This document shows, piece by piece, positions 1-8,821 of a stretch of DNA of 52,173 nt. Source of the DNA: Verrucomicrobiota bacterium (GTDB taxonomy: Bacteria; Verrucomicrobiota; Verrucomicrobiia; Limisphaerales; SIBE01); NCBI GenBank assembly GCA_027623095.1, contig JAQBVM010000006.1:1-52173 (forward strand). The letters run 5' to 3'. Each line of letters begins with the position of its first letter. The first letter of the stretch is position 1. A program made the translations under genes and the position numbers. The notes under the pieces were generated by a model. That model saw only the letters and a list, made by a program, of their open reading frames with translations. It made no database searches and was not told where the DNA came from.

Positions 1-48
1 CACATTCGGACCTCAAAACTACCCACTCGACTTCCAGAAGACCCATAA
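1..48 (+). repeat. Left copy of 48-bp terminal inverted repeat
   Basis: These 48 bases are the exact reverse complement of 52114-52161. The match stops at base 49 on this side and at 52113 on the other, so the shared sequence enters the window from outside at both ends. Both copies are in the same reading frame of the same protein. This fits a contig that broke inside a sequence present twice in the genome, or a rearrangement or assembly join. Confidence 0.9.
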
Positions 49-52
49 TTAG
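2..52 (+). pseudogene. 3' fragment of a DNA methyltransferase-like ORF
   Basis: An open frame enters from the left edge and ends at TAG 50-52. Its first 15 codons encode TFGPQNYPLDFQKTH, the same peptide found inside the methyltransferase-like gene at the right edge. There the protein continues with KKASPLSS and about 210 more residues, whereas here it ends with one Asn and a stop. It therefore looks like the broken end of a second copy, unless the join is an assembly artefact. It overlaps the convergent acylphosphatase stop codon by 4 bases. Confidence 0.4.
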
Positions 53-327
53 CTGGCAATCTGAAATCCATTGAATTCACAAGTCGCATCCTCCCAGCGA
101 ACTTGCTCGCTTCGGATAAAGCTCCCCAATTCGGATTTCTGTATAGCCTTCTGAAACTCTTCCAATTCTTCTCTCATTCCTTCCAATATTAATTCGACCC
201 GTCCGTCTGAAAGGTTGCGGACAACGCCGATGGCTTCAAAGCCAGCCGCCAACGTCTTTACCCGGTAACGAAAACCGACTCCCTGCACTCGCCCGGCATA
301 ATAGACATGCATGCGACATCGGTTCAT
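49..327 (-). CDS. acyP: Acylphosphatase
   Basis: A 92-residue protein of the usual acylphosphatase size, which hydrolyses carboxyl-phosphate bonds such as acetyl phosphate in the cytosol. The family signatures are clear: VQGVGFRYRV carrying the phosphate-binding Arg20, and VRNLSDGRVELILEG carrying the catalytic Asn38. The first ATG (327) gives MNRCRMHVYYAGRV. A second ATG at Met6 (312) starts where the family usually starts and may be the true one, as neither has a clear ribosome-binding site. It stands alone, convergent with the left-edge fragment. Confidence 0.9.
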   Translation of the reverse strand: MNRCRMHVYYAGRVQGVGFRYRVKTLAAGFEAIGVVRNLSDGRVELILEGMREELEEFQKAIQKSELGSFIRSEQVRWEDATCEFNGFQIAS

Positions 328-686
328 AGGATCAATGTCAACTGTTCTTTATCAGAGCGTTAGACGCCATGGATTGCGCATCGGCAACCCTCGATCGAGC
401 ACTGCCAAGTCTCCGGATAAAGCCGGACCAGACTGTGCGAGTGCAATAGGAATCTTTTACTCGGCATCGCCTCCCCTGAGCAACTGTTTTCAACTCGGTG
501 CGGAACGATATCTATGAAAACGAGCATATTACATTCCTTTAGTTGAAGAAATAGAGCGCTTTGACCAGCCCAATATCCGATGCTCCGCTTTGTGTCTTGA
601 ATCCCGTTCGGGAAGTGTGTAAGAGACTGTAAGCGAAGTAACATGGCGCCCGATGTGTCGGCGCCGATGAGTTTCCCCGATCAAGA
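328..686. other. Intergenic region, no gene seen
   Basis: The 359 bases between the divergent acylphosphatase and pilN-like gene hold only short overlapping open frames without family resemblance. A GGCGCC...GGCGCC inverted repeat lies at about 645-665, shortly before the pilN-like start. Promoters for both flanking genes should lie here, but I see no convincing -35/-10 pair. Confidence 0.4.
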
Positions 687-1559
687 ATGCCAATTCGGAT
701 CAATCTCCTTGCCGAACAGCAGGCCGCCGAAGAGGCGCGCCGGCGCGATCCTGTCAAACGGGCGATTTGGGGCTCAGGCACCGCTGTTGCGCTACTTCTT
801 GTTTATTGTGTTTATATGCAGTTCAAGGTCAGTTCCGCGCGCGCGGAATTGAATCGATTCGAGGTTCAATGGAAGGATCTCCAACCTTCGGTTCTCCAAA
901 GCTCCAACATCCTCAAGGAACTCGGCGACATCCGTGGGCGTCTGGATTCACTCCAAAAGCATTCTACCAACCGCTTTTTGTGGGCGAACGTACTCAACGC
1001 GCTTCAACATACCTCTGACGAGGAAGTGCGTGTTGTTAGTTTCGATGGACGGAGCGTATCAACCGCAGAGAAACAGGTGCTTGTTTCAACGAACATTTTT
1101 GATGTCGCTCCCAAAACGGGATTGCTTTCCTGGGGTTCGGAACCGTCTCAAAGAAATGTCCCCGAGGAGTCGAACGCCGCTTTGAATGCGATTACCAACC
1201 GGGCCGACTTGATTCGCTACCAGCCCTTCCTTACCACTGCGTTCAGTGTCACCACCAACGCCATCCAAATATTCGCAAAAATTGAGGTGCTGAAGCCGGA
1301 AACCATGGTTGAGTTGGTTTCCCTGAAAATCCGTGCGCGCGACTATAGCGAACGACCCGGAAGCCGTGTGGACGCGTTTTTCTCGAAGGTGACCAACGCA
1401 CCATTGTTCAGCCGTCTTTTGAATGACTCGGTCAGCAGTGTGCAGCCTGAATCGATCCAACAGAGAGAGGATGTAACTGATCTGATTACTCCGAGGGCGG
1501 TTTATATTCCGTTTTCGGTTAGTTTTAGCCTTCCCGAAAGGATTCGTGAGAATGAGTAG
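687..1559 (+). CDS. PilN-like type IV pilus/T2SS assembly protein
   Basis: A 290-residue bitopic membrane protein. The N-terminal tail MPIRINLLAEQQAAEEARRR resembles the PilN I(R/N)NLLP-type cytoplasmic peptide that docks on PilM. It is followed by one membrane segment (about residues 27-47) and a coiled-coil-prone segment (about 50-95) leading to a periplasmic domain. It overlaps the next gene by 8 bases, a PilO-like protein, which is the standard PilN-PilO order. No PilM precedes it and no PilP or PilQ follows. ATG 687 is the only ATG after the in-frame stop at 639. Assignment rests on the N-terminal motif, topology and partner. Confidence 0.65.
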   Translation: MPIRINLLAEQQAAEEARRRDPVKRAIWGSGTAVALLLVYCVYMQFKVSSARAELNRFEVQWKDLQPSVLQSSNILKELGDIRGRLDSLQKHSTNRFLWANVLNALQHTSDEEVRVVSFDGRSVSTAEKQVLVSTNIFDVAPKTGLLSWGSEPSQRNVPEESNAALNAITNRADLIRYQPFLTTAFSVTTNAIQIFAKIEVLKPETMVELVSLKIRARDYSERPGSRVDAFFSKVTNAPLFSRLLNDSVSSVQPESIQQREDVTDLITPRAVYIPFSVSFSLPERIRENE

Positions 1560-2193
1560 GCTTTCGCAGGAAAAACGAAACCAAATCATCCTGATTGGTG
1601 CTGTCGCGCTAGGGGTTTGTCTGGCTCTGTGGTACGTCGTCATCGGTTCACAAAACGAGGCTCTGTCCAAGCACGAAGATGGAATACGCAGTATGGAGGA
1701 CAAGATCTATCAAGCGGAGCTCCGGATTCGGAGGGCTCGCGCCATGTCCGCGGAGTTTTCGGAACTTCGAGAGAAAGTCTCCGAAGTGGAGTTACAGATG
1801 ATCCCGGTGGAACAATTGAAAGGGCGCAAGTGGCTTGTCGATAAGCTCGTGAATTTTCTCAAAGACACCTACGATGTGCGGTTGACCAATCTGAGCAATG
1901 ATCCCTTGACCGGGGAGCAATTTCTCGTGCTGCCCAAGTTCGCGTATTCGGCTGCGGCGTATGACGTCGAAATGCGGGCATTTTATCATGAATTCGGAAG
2001 GTTTCTCGCCGATTTTGAGAATTCGTTTCCTTACATGCGCATTCAGAACCTTGTGATGTGGCCGCTTGCAACCGCTAGCGCTGCGACCGGTCCCGCGCCC
2101 GATACACCGGAGGAATTGATGAATTCCACGGATATTGAACAGCTTGGGATTAGGATGCGGATCGTCGTATTGTATAAACCTCCCAGCACATAG
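1552..2193 (+). CDS. PilO-like pilus assembly protein
   Basis: A 213-residue protein with one N-terminal membrane segment (about residues 10-30), a heptad-rich coiled coil (about 38-85) and a mixed C-terminal periplasmic domain, the layout of PilO/GspM-type proteins. ATG 1552 is preferred over GTG 1546 because AAAGGA at 1537-1542 is spaced 9 bases from it. It overlaps the stop of the pilN-like gene, so the two are translationally coupled and probably form the inner-membrane alignment heterodimer. The sequence itself is divergent, so the name depends mostly on context. Confidence 0.6.
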   Translation: MSRLSQEKRNQIILIGAVALGVCLALWYVVIGSQNEALSKHEDGIRSMEDKIYQAELRIRRARAMSAEFSELREKVSEVELQMIPVEQLKGRKWLVDKLVNFLKDTYDVRLTNLSNDPLTGEQFLVLPKFAYSAAAYDVEMRAFYHEFGRFLADFENSFPYMRIQNLVMWPLATASAATGPAPDTPEELMNSTDIEQLGIRMRIVVLYKPPST

Positions 2194-2232
2194 CTGTTGC
2201 CGGGGTGCGCTCCGCTGATTTGGACGAGGTCG

Positions 2233-4494
2233 TTACCACCAGTTGAGAGCGCCGACGATATTGGAAAAATCATCCGTCCAGATCTGAGGTCGGCTGCGCG
2301 GTTTGACGGGCAGCCAAGGATCGTACCGCGGCAGATTTCCCAAATGCTCTTGTCTGCGAGCCATGACCAGCCAGTGGGACGCATCTTTGCCTTCGGCCAT
2401 TTGAAATTCGAAAATCTCGGTCTCATTGAACGAGAAACAGACCATTCCGAGATCGGAAGCCAGATCTCCCAAGACCGGTTGCAGATCGAGAGAGCGGTTT
2501 GAAATATGAAACGCGAGAATCCCGTTTTTGGCGAGTTTCGAGAGATAAAGACGAATGGCTTCGCGGGTTATCAGATGCACCGGTATCGAATCGGAACTGA
2601 ATGCATCAAGAATCATCAGTTCATACGCATTTCTTGGTGCTTGATCGAGGCGCAGCCGGGCGTCACCCAAAACGATGTTCGACTCAGCCTGCATGCAACC
2701 GTTTAGGTTGTTGAAAAAGTTCGTGTCTTGAGCGACTGCAATGACGGCGGGATTGATTTCGTAAAACGTCCAACTTTGGTGAGGCAGGGAATAGCAGGCG
2801 GTTGATCCCACGCCGAGGCCAATGACCGCGACATTCGTGCAGCCGGAGGTGCTCTCGGCAACCTTGAAAATGTGCCGGAGCGGGCCGGACCGATGATAAT
2901 ACGAGAGCGGTTCACAGTGCCGGTTGGTGTCGATAAATTGTCTGCCATGAAGCGTGCTTCCATGAACGAGCCGCCGAAACGGCCCGGTTGGGTCGCTCGT
3001 GACCCTTAAGACTCCATAGAAGTTTCGCTCCGCGTACAAAGTTTGGCCGTGCCCGTCCGGAATCCAAATGTTTCCCACAACCATGCAGGCAAGAGCGAGT
3101 CCGAAGCGCCAAGGAATGTCCACCATAAGAAAAACGAGGATCAAAGGAACTCCGAACACAATGGCCATTCGAAACTGAAAAGGCAGAACCGTGTTTGGAA
3201 TCAGCAGAAGCGCCGAAGCAACGGCCAGCGACGCAGGAAGAAAAGCCGTAACGATTCGAATGGTTTTGCGTTTTCGGTCGGCCTTTTCGATCGGGATCGA
3301 TGCTTTAGAATTTCGCAGGCAGCAGGCTGCAATGATCGCTGCCGGATACTCGATGATTCCAGTGAATAGAATGGGAGCCACCAAAGCATTGAATATACCT
3401 CCCAACACGCCGCCGAAAGAGATCCATAGATAGAACTCGGTTAAATAGCGCCGATCCGGGCGCTCGGCAGCGAGACGTCCATGGCATGCCAGAGCGCCGA
3501 GAAAAAAGACAACGAGATGAATTCCGGTCAGAAGCCACACGGGTTCCGTTGCCTGACTGAACAGTAGATAGATCAGGGCGACCGCGCCAATCGGAAGCAA
3601 TCGTTCGCAGGCCTGGAACGAAATCAGGCTCCTCCTAGCAAAAGCCATGATGAAGGTCAGAAGATAAATGGATAAAGGGACTACCCAGAATAAGGGAGCA
3701 CTTGCAATGTCCGTTGTGATGTAGGTGGTCAGACCCAGCATCCAACTGGATGGCACTAAAGCCAGGAGCGTCCATCGGAAGCGGGAGAAAAGCTTTGGCC
3801 TGACATGGTCTTCGAGGCCGGGCGCTTGGGCGGAATCCACTTCGGAATCCGCATTCGTGGCAGAGGATTCTACCGAAACCGAAGCGCGCCACCGAACTGC
3901 CGCGCACAAAGAAGTTAGAACGGCGAGGAGAACGTAACCGACGGTCCAGAATCGGATTTGTTGGGGGAGATAGAGGTTTGGTTCCAAGAGGGTGGGATAC
4001 GCGAGGAGCGCCGCGAGGCTCCCCGCATTGCTTGAGCTATAAAGGAAATATGGGTCGAGGGCTAAGGGGTGAGCCGTCTTGGAAAACCAATGCTGCAGCA
4101 AGGGGGCCGTTGTGGAGATCACGAAAATGGGAAGACCAATTGATATCACGAGCAGGCCAAGGATCTGAAAAACGGGATTCGAACCGCTTTGAAGATTATC
4201 GAGAGCCAGGGTTTTCGGGTCAAGGGGTAGGAAAGGAATGGCCAGGAGCATTAGCGCTCCATGAAGGATTACCGGCTGGAGCTTGCGTTTCCGCGTGGCG
4301 GCAACGTGTCCATATGCATATCCTGCCAAAAGAATTCCCTGGAAGAAAATCATGCACGTGTTCCAGACGGCCGGTGTCCCGCCCAAAGACGGAAGCAGCA
4401 TTTTCGCGGTCATCGGCTGAGCGGAAAATAGAAGCGTTGCGCTTAGGAAAAGCGTCGCTGAGAACAGAAGTGTAAGGAGGCGGTTTTTGATCAA
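2233..4494 (-). CDS. Membrane-anchored spermidine-synthase-like protein
   Basis: A 753-residue fusion. Roughly residues 1-470 form many membrane spans and start with a very hydrophobic stretch. The last 240 or so are a Rossmann-fold aminopropyltransferase/methyltransferase-like domain, with VIGLGVGSTACY as the nucleotide loop, FYEINPAVI, and the signature DAFSSDSIPVHLITREA. This is the widespread 'fused MFS/spermidine synthase' type, whose substrate is generally unproven, so polyamine synthesis should not be assumed. It is convergent with the pilO-like gene across 39 bases and divergent from the TPR gene. Confidence 0.8.
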   Translation of the reverse strand: MIKNRLLTLLFSATLFLSATLLFSAQPMTAKMLLPSLGGTPAVWNTCMIFFQGILLAGYAYGHVAATRKRKLQPVILHGALMLLAIPFLPLDPKTLALDNLQSGSNPVFQILGLLVISIGLPIFVISTTAPLLQHWFSKTAHPLALDPYFLYSSSNAGSLAALLAYPTLLEPNLYLPQQIRFWTVGYVLLAVLTSLCAAVRWRASVSVESSATNADSEVDSAQAPGLEDHVRPKLFSRFRWTLLALVPSSWMLGLTTYITTDIASAPLFWVVPLSIYLLTFIMAFARRSLISFQACERLLPIGAVALIYLLFSQATEPVWLLTGIHLVVFFLGALACHGRLAAERPDRRYLTEFYLWISFGGVLGGIFNALVAPILFTGIIEYPAAIIAACCLRNSKASIPIEKADRKRKTIRIVTAFLPASLAVASALLLIPNTVLPFQFRMAIVFGVPLILVFLMVDIPWRFGLALACMVVGNIWIPDGHGQTLYAERNFYGVLRVTSDPTGPFRRLVHGSTLHGRQFIDTNRHCEPLSYYHRSGPLRHIFKVAESTSGCTNVAVIGLGVGSTACYSLPHQSWTFYEINPAVIAVAQDTNFFNNLNGCMQAESNIVLGDARLRLDQAPRNAYELMILDAFSSDSIPVHLITREAIRLYLSKLAKNGILAFHISNRSLDLQPVLGDLASDLGMVCFSFNETEIFEFQMAEGKDASHWLVMARRQEHLGNLPRYDPWLPVKPRSRPQIWTDDFSNIVGALNWW

Positions 4495-4669
4495 CTTGGA
4501 AATCTTCGTCTCATTGTTTCAGAGGGCATCACGAGATACGCGGCGAGTGCAAATAGTCAAGGGTTTTGAACCGGAGAGATTATTTTCGTTGTCGTTCGAT
4601 CGAGAATTCGAGCAAACTGATGGTATGGCGTTTAACAGACACTTGGATCGGTCGCAAACCGCGAAGCGC

Positions 4670-5542
4670 ATGGTTGATTCCATTGCCCGCTTTTTTCTTT
4701 TGTTCGGACTTTTCGCAGCCCCCTGTTTCCGCACCGCTCTGGGAGCGGGCGACGGAGTTGATGAGATTTTGAAGAGCGCCCAGGCTGCGTTCGGGCAAGG
4801 TGACGGGCGGAAAGCTTTGGCGCTGGTGGAAAAGGCGATTCAGGCCGAACCGGCGAATCCGCAAGCACTCTATTTTAGCGCCCGGCTGAACGACTCTTTG
4901 GGCAGGCACGAGAAGGCGACTTTAGATTTGAGCGCGCTTTTGAAACTTCAGCCGGACAATGCGAGTCTTCTCCAACTTCGCGGCAGCGCCTTGTTTAAGT
5001 CTGGGAAGATCAAGGAATCAATCACGGATTTCGACAAGGAAATCGAACTTTCTCCCGATCGGGAGCCGTATCATTGGCAACGGGGGATTTCGTACTATTA
5101 CGCCGGCGAGTTCGAAAAGGGGCGGCAGCAATTCGAAAGCCATCGTTCGGTCAATCGGAACGACGTCGAGAATGCGGTGTGGCATTTCCTTTGTGTGGTC
5201 CGCAGCTCCGGTCTGGAGAAGGCGCGCGAAGCCCTGATTCCAATCGCCAACGATGGGCGGATCCCGATGATGACGATCAACGCTTTGTTTGCCGGAAAAG
5301 AGAAACCTGAATCGGTCTTGGACGCGGCTGAAAAAGGGGGGCCGCCGCCTGATGAGCGTATCCAGCGCCGTTTCTACGCGCATCTATACCTTGGGCTTTA
5401 TTTTGAAGCGATTGGAGACGCAAAGCTCGCGGAACAACATATTCTTAAAGCGGTCGATGAATTCCCGGTGAACCATTACATGGGGGATGTGGCAAGGGTT
5501 CACGCGAAGCTCCGTGGCTACGCTTCAAAAACACTCAAGTAG
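4670..5542 (+). CDS. Secreted tetratricopeptide-repeat protein
   Basis: About 290 residues beginning with a signal peptide (MVDSIARFFLLFGLFAAPCF followed by RTALGAG) that gives a good Sec cleavage site. TPR-like helical pairs follow: one around LALVEKAIQAEPANPQALYF, one ending LLKLQPDNASLLQLRGSAL, and one ending DFDKEIELSPDREPYHWQRG. The overall pattern recalls NlpI/YfgC-type periplasmic TPR adaptors, but no enzyme domain is present. An in-frame ATG at 4625 would add 15 residues before the signal peptide, so 4670 is preferred. It stands alone, divergent from the spermidine-synthase-like gene. Confidence 0.7.
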   Translation: MVDSIARFFLLFGLFAAPCFRTALGAGDGVDEILKSAQAAFGQGDGRKALALVEKAIQAEPANPQALYFSARLNDSLGRHEKATLDLSALLKLQPDNASLLQLRGSALFKSGKIKESITDFDKEIELSPDREPYHWQRGISYYYAGEFEKGRQQFESHRSVNRNDVENAVWHFLCVVRSSGLEKAREALIPIANDGRIPMMTINALFAGKEKPESVLDAAEKGGPPPDERIQRRFYAHLYLGLYFEAIGDAKLAEQHILKAVDEFPVNHYMGDVARVHAKLRGYASKTLK

Positions 5543-5577
5543 TTTCCAGCGCAGAACATCACGAGCCTGCTGGTCCG

Positions 5578-5595
5578 GGCGGCACGAAAGCCGCC
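5578..5595. repeat. GC-rich hairpin after the TPR gene
   Basis: A perfect inverted repeat GGCGGC / GCCGCC with a 6-base loop ACGAAA, 36 bases after the TPR stop. No T-run follows, so it is not a convincing intrinsic terminator. It could still stabilise a transcript end or belong to the repeat cluster just downstream. Confidence 0.4.
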
Positions 5596-5640
5596 GCTGC
5601 TTCGATCTATGCGTATCCGGCTTGTTGACATTTCGAAGAT

Positions 5641-5693
5641 GCTGCGGGTCACAGACCCGCGCTCCGGAGCGCGCCTCTGTGAGGCGCAGCAGC
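5641..5693. repeat. Three-hairpin interspersed repeat (REP-like)
   Basis: Three adjoining perfect stems occupy 53 bases. GCGGGTC-ACA-GACCCGC is at 5644-5660, the palindrome GCGCTCCGGAGCGC at 5659-5672, and GCGCCTC-TGT-GAGGCGC at 5671-5687. GCTGC at 5641 can pair with GCAGC at 5686-5690 or 5689-5693 and close the set into a cloverleaf. It lies in the gap between the convergent TPR and peptide deformylase genes, a typical place for REP/BIME-type elements. It lacks the loops and acceptor stem of a tRNA. Confidence 0.7.
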
Positions 5694-5789
5694 TCAAATC
5701 ACTGCGATTGTCAACAAAGCGGATAAGCGTGCTTCAATCGAGGCGGCAGAGACCGTCAAATCATCCAAATTCATACGGCTGGAGACAGA

Positions 5790-6374
5790 CTAACGAAGCG
5801 CTCTCAGGCTTTTCTTCAAAGCTTCTTTCGTGGCCAGTTGCAGTTCGTCGAGTTCGGGCTTTAGTTCGCGTTTCTTGTCGGTTTCCATTCGGTCGATGAA
5901 TAGGATACCGCTCAAATGATCCACCTCGTGTTGTATAGCTCTGGCCAGAAGGCCACCGCATTGGAAGTGAAGGGTTTCCCCTTTTTCATTCAGCGCTTTG
6001 ACGTCGATTGATTCATGCCGGCTGATGTCCGCGTAAATCTCCGGAAAACTAAGGCAACCTTCGGGGCCGGCGACAGGATCTGTCAGCGGCCTTATTTCAG
6101 GATTGATAAGCACGATAGGCATGAATTTGGCAACATCGGATGATTCTCCGTCGATCGTCAATGTGGAGGGCCGATCGGTCACTTCACGAACATCAATGAC
6201 GGTTAGTTGCAGCGCTTTCCCGATCTGTTGGGCGGCCAGGCCGATGCCTTTCGCCGCATACATGGTTTCTTTCATGTCCTCCACCAACTGGGCGATCTCG
6301 AGCGTGATCGATTCGATCTTGGTTCCCTTTTGCCTGAGGATCGGGTGTCCGTATTTTAGTACTGATAATATCAT
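5790..6374 (-). CDS. def: Peptide deformylase
   Basis: A 194-residue metalloenzyme that removes the formyl group from the initiator Met of nascent proteins. All three family motifs are intact: GIGLAAQQ (residues 43-50), EGCLS (105-109, metal ligand Cys107) and HEVDH (149-153, two metal-binding His and catalytic Glu150). The length fits type I enzymes. No formyltransferase gene (fmt) follows, unlike the classical def-fmt pair. The neighbours on the same strand upstream are a PfkB kinase and parB. Confidence 0.95.
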   Translation of the reverse strand: MILSVLKYGHPILRQKGTKIESITLEIAQLVEDMKETMYAAKGIGLAAQQIGKALQLTVIDVREVTDRPSTLTIDGESSDVAKFMPIVLINPEIRPLTDPVAGPEGCLSFPEIYADISRHESIDVKALNEKGETLHFQCGGLLARAIQHEVDHLSGILFIDRMETDKKRELKPELDELQLATKEALKKSLRALR

Positions 6375-6511
6375 CTCGAAAAACGTCGATTCGTTCCTCT
6401 TTCGCCATGTGAAAACCGCTCCATCGAAGCGGAGCCGAATTCTGGCAAAGTTTCAGAGAGGCAGTAAGCCATCCCTTTCACCGCCGGAGCCTGACTGCTT
6501 CTTTGGTCTGG

Positions 6512-7633
6512 TCACTGGCTCGGCCACTCGCTTAGCATTTCTACAAGATCGGAAATAGTCGGGCTCTTCGCGGAACGCACGTAATAGCCGCTTGTCGTCA
6601 CGCCTGTCAGGACGCTCAGCTCGTTGTCGAACCCGAGCAGTTTTCCGAGACAGAAACCTGAATTAAAATGGTCTCCGGCACCGGTTGTAATCAGCGGTTT
6701 GGCAACGTGCGGTCCCTCGACGAGGTCCACTTTCTCATTGCTTGCAGCCAGCGCGTAGCGGACGGGGTGAATCACCAAGGTGCTGATTTCGAGCGTCTTG
6801 ATAAGGTCCCGCGCGAGTTCGGATAATCCGTCCGGCGTCCCGGGCCGAGTCTGAATGCCAAGAACTTCAACGAGTGCGAAAGCCTCTTTTTCGTTGAGAC
6901 CGAGGATCACGTCGAAGTGTTCTTGAAATCGAACGATGTACTCAAGTGCTCTCGATATGTCGTTCAGCAGGCGTTTCTCCGGATCGGCAAGATCGAAGAA
7001 CATCGTTCGCCGTCGCCCGGTCAGCGTTGGACACAGTTCCCGGAGCAACGCTTCCCAAATCTCGGTCATGTAGGGAATCATGGTCCAATTCACGAAAGCG
7101 ACCAAATCAGCGTTAGAGAACTGAACGGATAATCGCTCAAGACCGAAACGTTCCGAAATGTTCTTCCAGTTGATGTCCTGGAGTTGAGTGGTTTTGCCGA
7201 ACATCAGTTTGCCGTCTTCAAATTCAAGCGCGTCCGTGTGCCCGGGTTCCGCGATCGAGTGGACTTCCGCGTGCTGGGTGAAGTTTGCGAAGACCGGATG
7301 AATCGTGGGGTATCCAAGGGCGCCGAGATAGACGACTTTCAGGCCGAAACTCGACAGGGCGTTTGCCAGGATGGGTCCGTTCCCGCCCAGCTTGGTTCGC
7401 TGCACCACCAGTTCGATATTCGTGCTTTTTCCTCCGGCGGCTTTGATTCTATCGGCGAGTTTAAGAATGCTCGGAACACGCTGGAACGACTCCGCGCTGT
7501 CCCGCTTGTCCACAACATGAACGATCTCGTCCACAAAGCCGTCGAGGCCGGTAAACGCGCTGAGCTGGTTTGCGCGGTCTGCGGCCTCCGTCAGTTGGTC
7601 CGCGCATTTTTTCCGTAGTTCGGGGGTATTCAT
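6512..7633 (-). CDS. PfkB-family carbohydrate kinase
   Basis: A 373-residue ribokinase-fold kinase that should phosphorylate a sugar, nucleoside or related alcohol with ATP. The C-terminal signature TTGAGDHFNSGF is intact with catalytic base Asp321. An N-terminal GGNGPILANALSSFGLKVVY matches the substrate-side glycine motif. The N-terminus is longer than in typical ribokinases, so the substrate cannot be told from sequence. It lies 47 bases downstream of parB on the same strand and may be co-transcribed with it. Confidence 0.85.
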   Translation of the reverse strand: MNTPELRKKCADQLTEAADRANQLSAFTGLDGFVDEIVHVVDKRDSAESFQRVPSILKLADRIKAAGGKSTNIELVVQRTKLGGNGPILANALSSFGLKVVYLGALGYPTIHPVFANFTQHAEVHSIAEPGHTDALEFEDGKLMFGKTTQLQDINWKNISERFGLERLSVQFSNADLVAFVNWTMIPYMTEIWEALLRELCPTLTGRRRTMFFDLADPEKRLLNDISRALEYIVRFQEHFDVILGLNEKEAFALVEVLGIQTRPGTPDGLSELARDLIKTLEISTLVIHPVRYALAASNEKVDLVEGPHVAKPLITTGAGDHFNSGFCLGKLLGFDNELSVLTGVTTSGYYVRSAKSPTISDLVEMLSEWPSQ

Positions 7634-7680
7634 TTTAGTTCATTCAATCCGGTTGTGTTTGAGAGCCTTCGCGGGAGCGG

Positions 7681-8613
7681 TTATTCTGGCTCCATTCCGA
7701 GAAGATCTAGAATGCGCTCAAAATCGGTGTCATTGAAAAAACGAATCTCGACGGCGCCCTTTCCCTGCCGGTAACGGAGTTGCACTTTTGTGCCAAAGCG
7801 TTCCTGGAGCCGTTCCTGAAGACGCGCAGTGTTAGCATCGACCGGATGTTTCTCCGGACCTCGAATATCGGATGCACTTCTGGAGCTCCCTTGATCTTTC
7901 CAATTAGCGATTAGATCCTCCGTTTGCCGGACGCTGAGTCCTCCCTTAAGAATGCGTTCTACCGCCAAATTTTGTTCCTCGCTCCGTCCAAGGCCCAATA
8001 CAACTTTCGCGTGTCCCACGGAGAGGCGTCCGTCCCGAATGTAATTCCGAACGTCTTCAGGAAGTTTCAAAAGGCGGAGAGCGTTCGCGACGACGGCTCG
8101 GCTTTTTCCCACTTTCGTTGCAACTTCTTCTTGAGTAAGCCCGAACTGGCCAATGAGCTGCTCGTAGCCGAGAGCTTCCTCGATCGGGTTAAGGTTTTCA
8201 CGCTGAAGATTTTCGATTAACGCAAGTTCCAGCACCGCGCGGTCGTCGGCCTGCCGGACAATTGCCGGCACTTCGGCGAGACCTAGAATCTGCGCCGCCC
8301 TCCAGCGCCGTTCTCCCGCGATTAGCTCGAAATCGGCTCCGCGGGCGCGAACAATAAGGGGCTGAACGATACCCTGTTCGCGGATGGAATCCGCCAGCTC
8401 TCTCAATGCTGCATCCGGGAAACTCTTCCTTGGTTGGAGGGAGCACGGGTATATTTGGCTGATGGGAATTCGGAGGACTTGGTCGATTTTGAGATTCCCT
8501 GTGACCGGCGGTTCGCCAGTAGCCTCGCCGAAGGGTGCAACCGGTGACTTGGGAACGGTTGGTGCGCCTCCTAATAGAGCGCTGAGCCCCCGTCCAAGTG
8601 CTGGCTTAACCAT
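7681..8613 (-). CDS. parB: Chromosome-partitioning protein ParB
   Basis: A 310-residue ParB/Spo0J protein that binds parS centromere sites and, by CTP-dependent clamping, spreads on DNA for ParA-driven segregation. The start MVKPALGRGLSALLGG is the standard ParB N-terminus, so ATG 8613 is chosen over an upstream in-frame ATG at 8679. Visible parts are the ParA-contacting GRGLSALL, the CTP-binding GERRWRAA, ENLQRENLNP, a helix-turn-helix region beginning LTQEEVATKVGKSRAVVANAL, and a C-terminal dimer domain. ParA is not in the window, and no obvious parS consensus was noticed. A chromosomal, origin-proximal location is suggested but not shown. Confidence 0.92.
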   Translation of the reverse strand: MVKPALGRGLSALLGGAPTVPKSPVAPFGEATGEPPVTGNLKIDQVLRIPISQIYPCSLQPRKSFPDAALRELADSIREQGIVQPLIVRARGADFELIAGERRWRAAQILGLAEVPAIVRQADDRAVLELALIENLQRENLNPIEEALGYEQLIGQFGLTQEEVATKVGKSRAVVANALRLLKLPEDVRNYIRDGRLSVGHAKVVLGLGRSEEQNLAVERILKGGLSVRQTEDLIANWKDQGSSRSASDIRGPEKHPVDANTARLQERLQERFGTKVQLRYRQGKGAVEIRFFNDTDFERILDLLGMEPE

Positions 8614-8821
8614 GGCGCCAGAGTGTCTAAGGGAGAGGCAGTTGTCAATTTCTAGCGCGAATCTTACAATTACAGGCATCCGCTTGTCGGCTGGATCGCC
8701 GCCAGCTTGACATTGCCGCGGTCAAACCTCATTTTCGACAAACTGTTGCGAGAATAGGTTTAGGCGACGACTGTCAGGAACTCGTCGAGACGGCGTTTAA
8801 TATATTCTGGCAAAACAGTTT

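Noticed and set aside
5641..5693. Cloverleaf-like element as a tRNA gene
   Set aside because: Stems adjoin with 2-3 base loops; there is no 7-base anticodon loop, T-loop consensus or acceptor stem.
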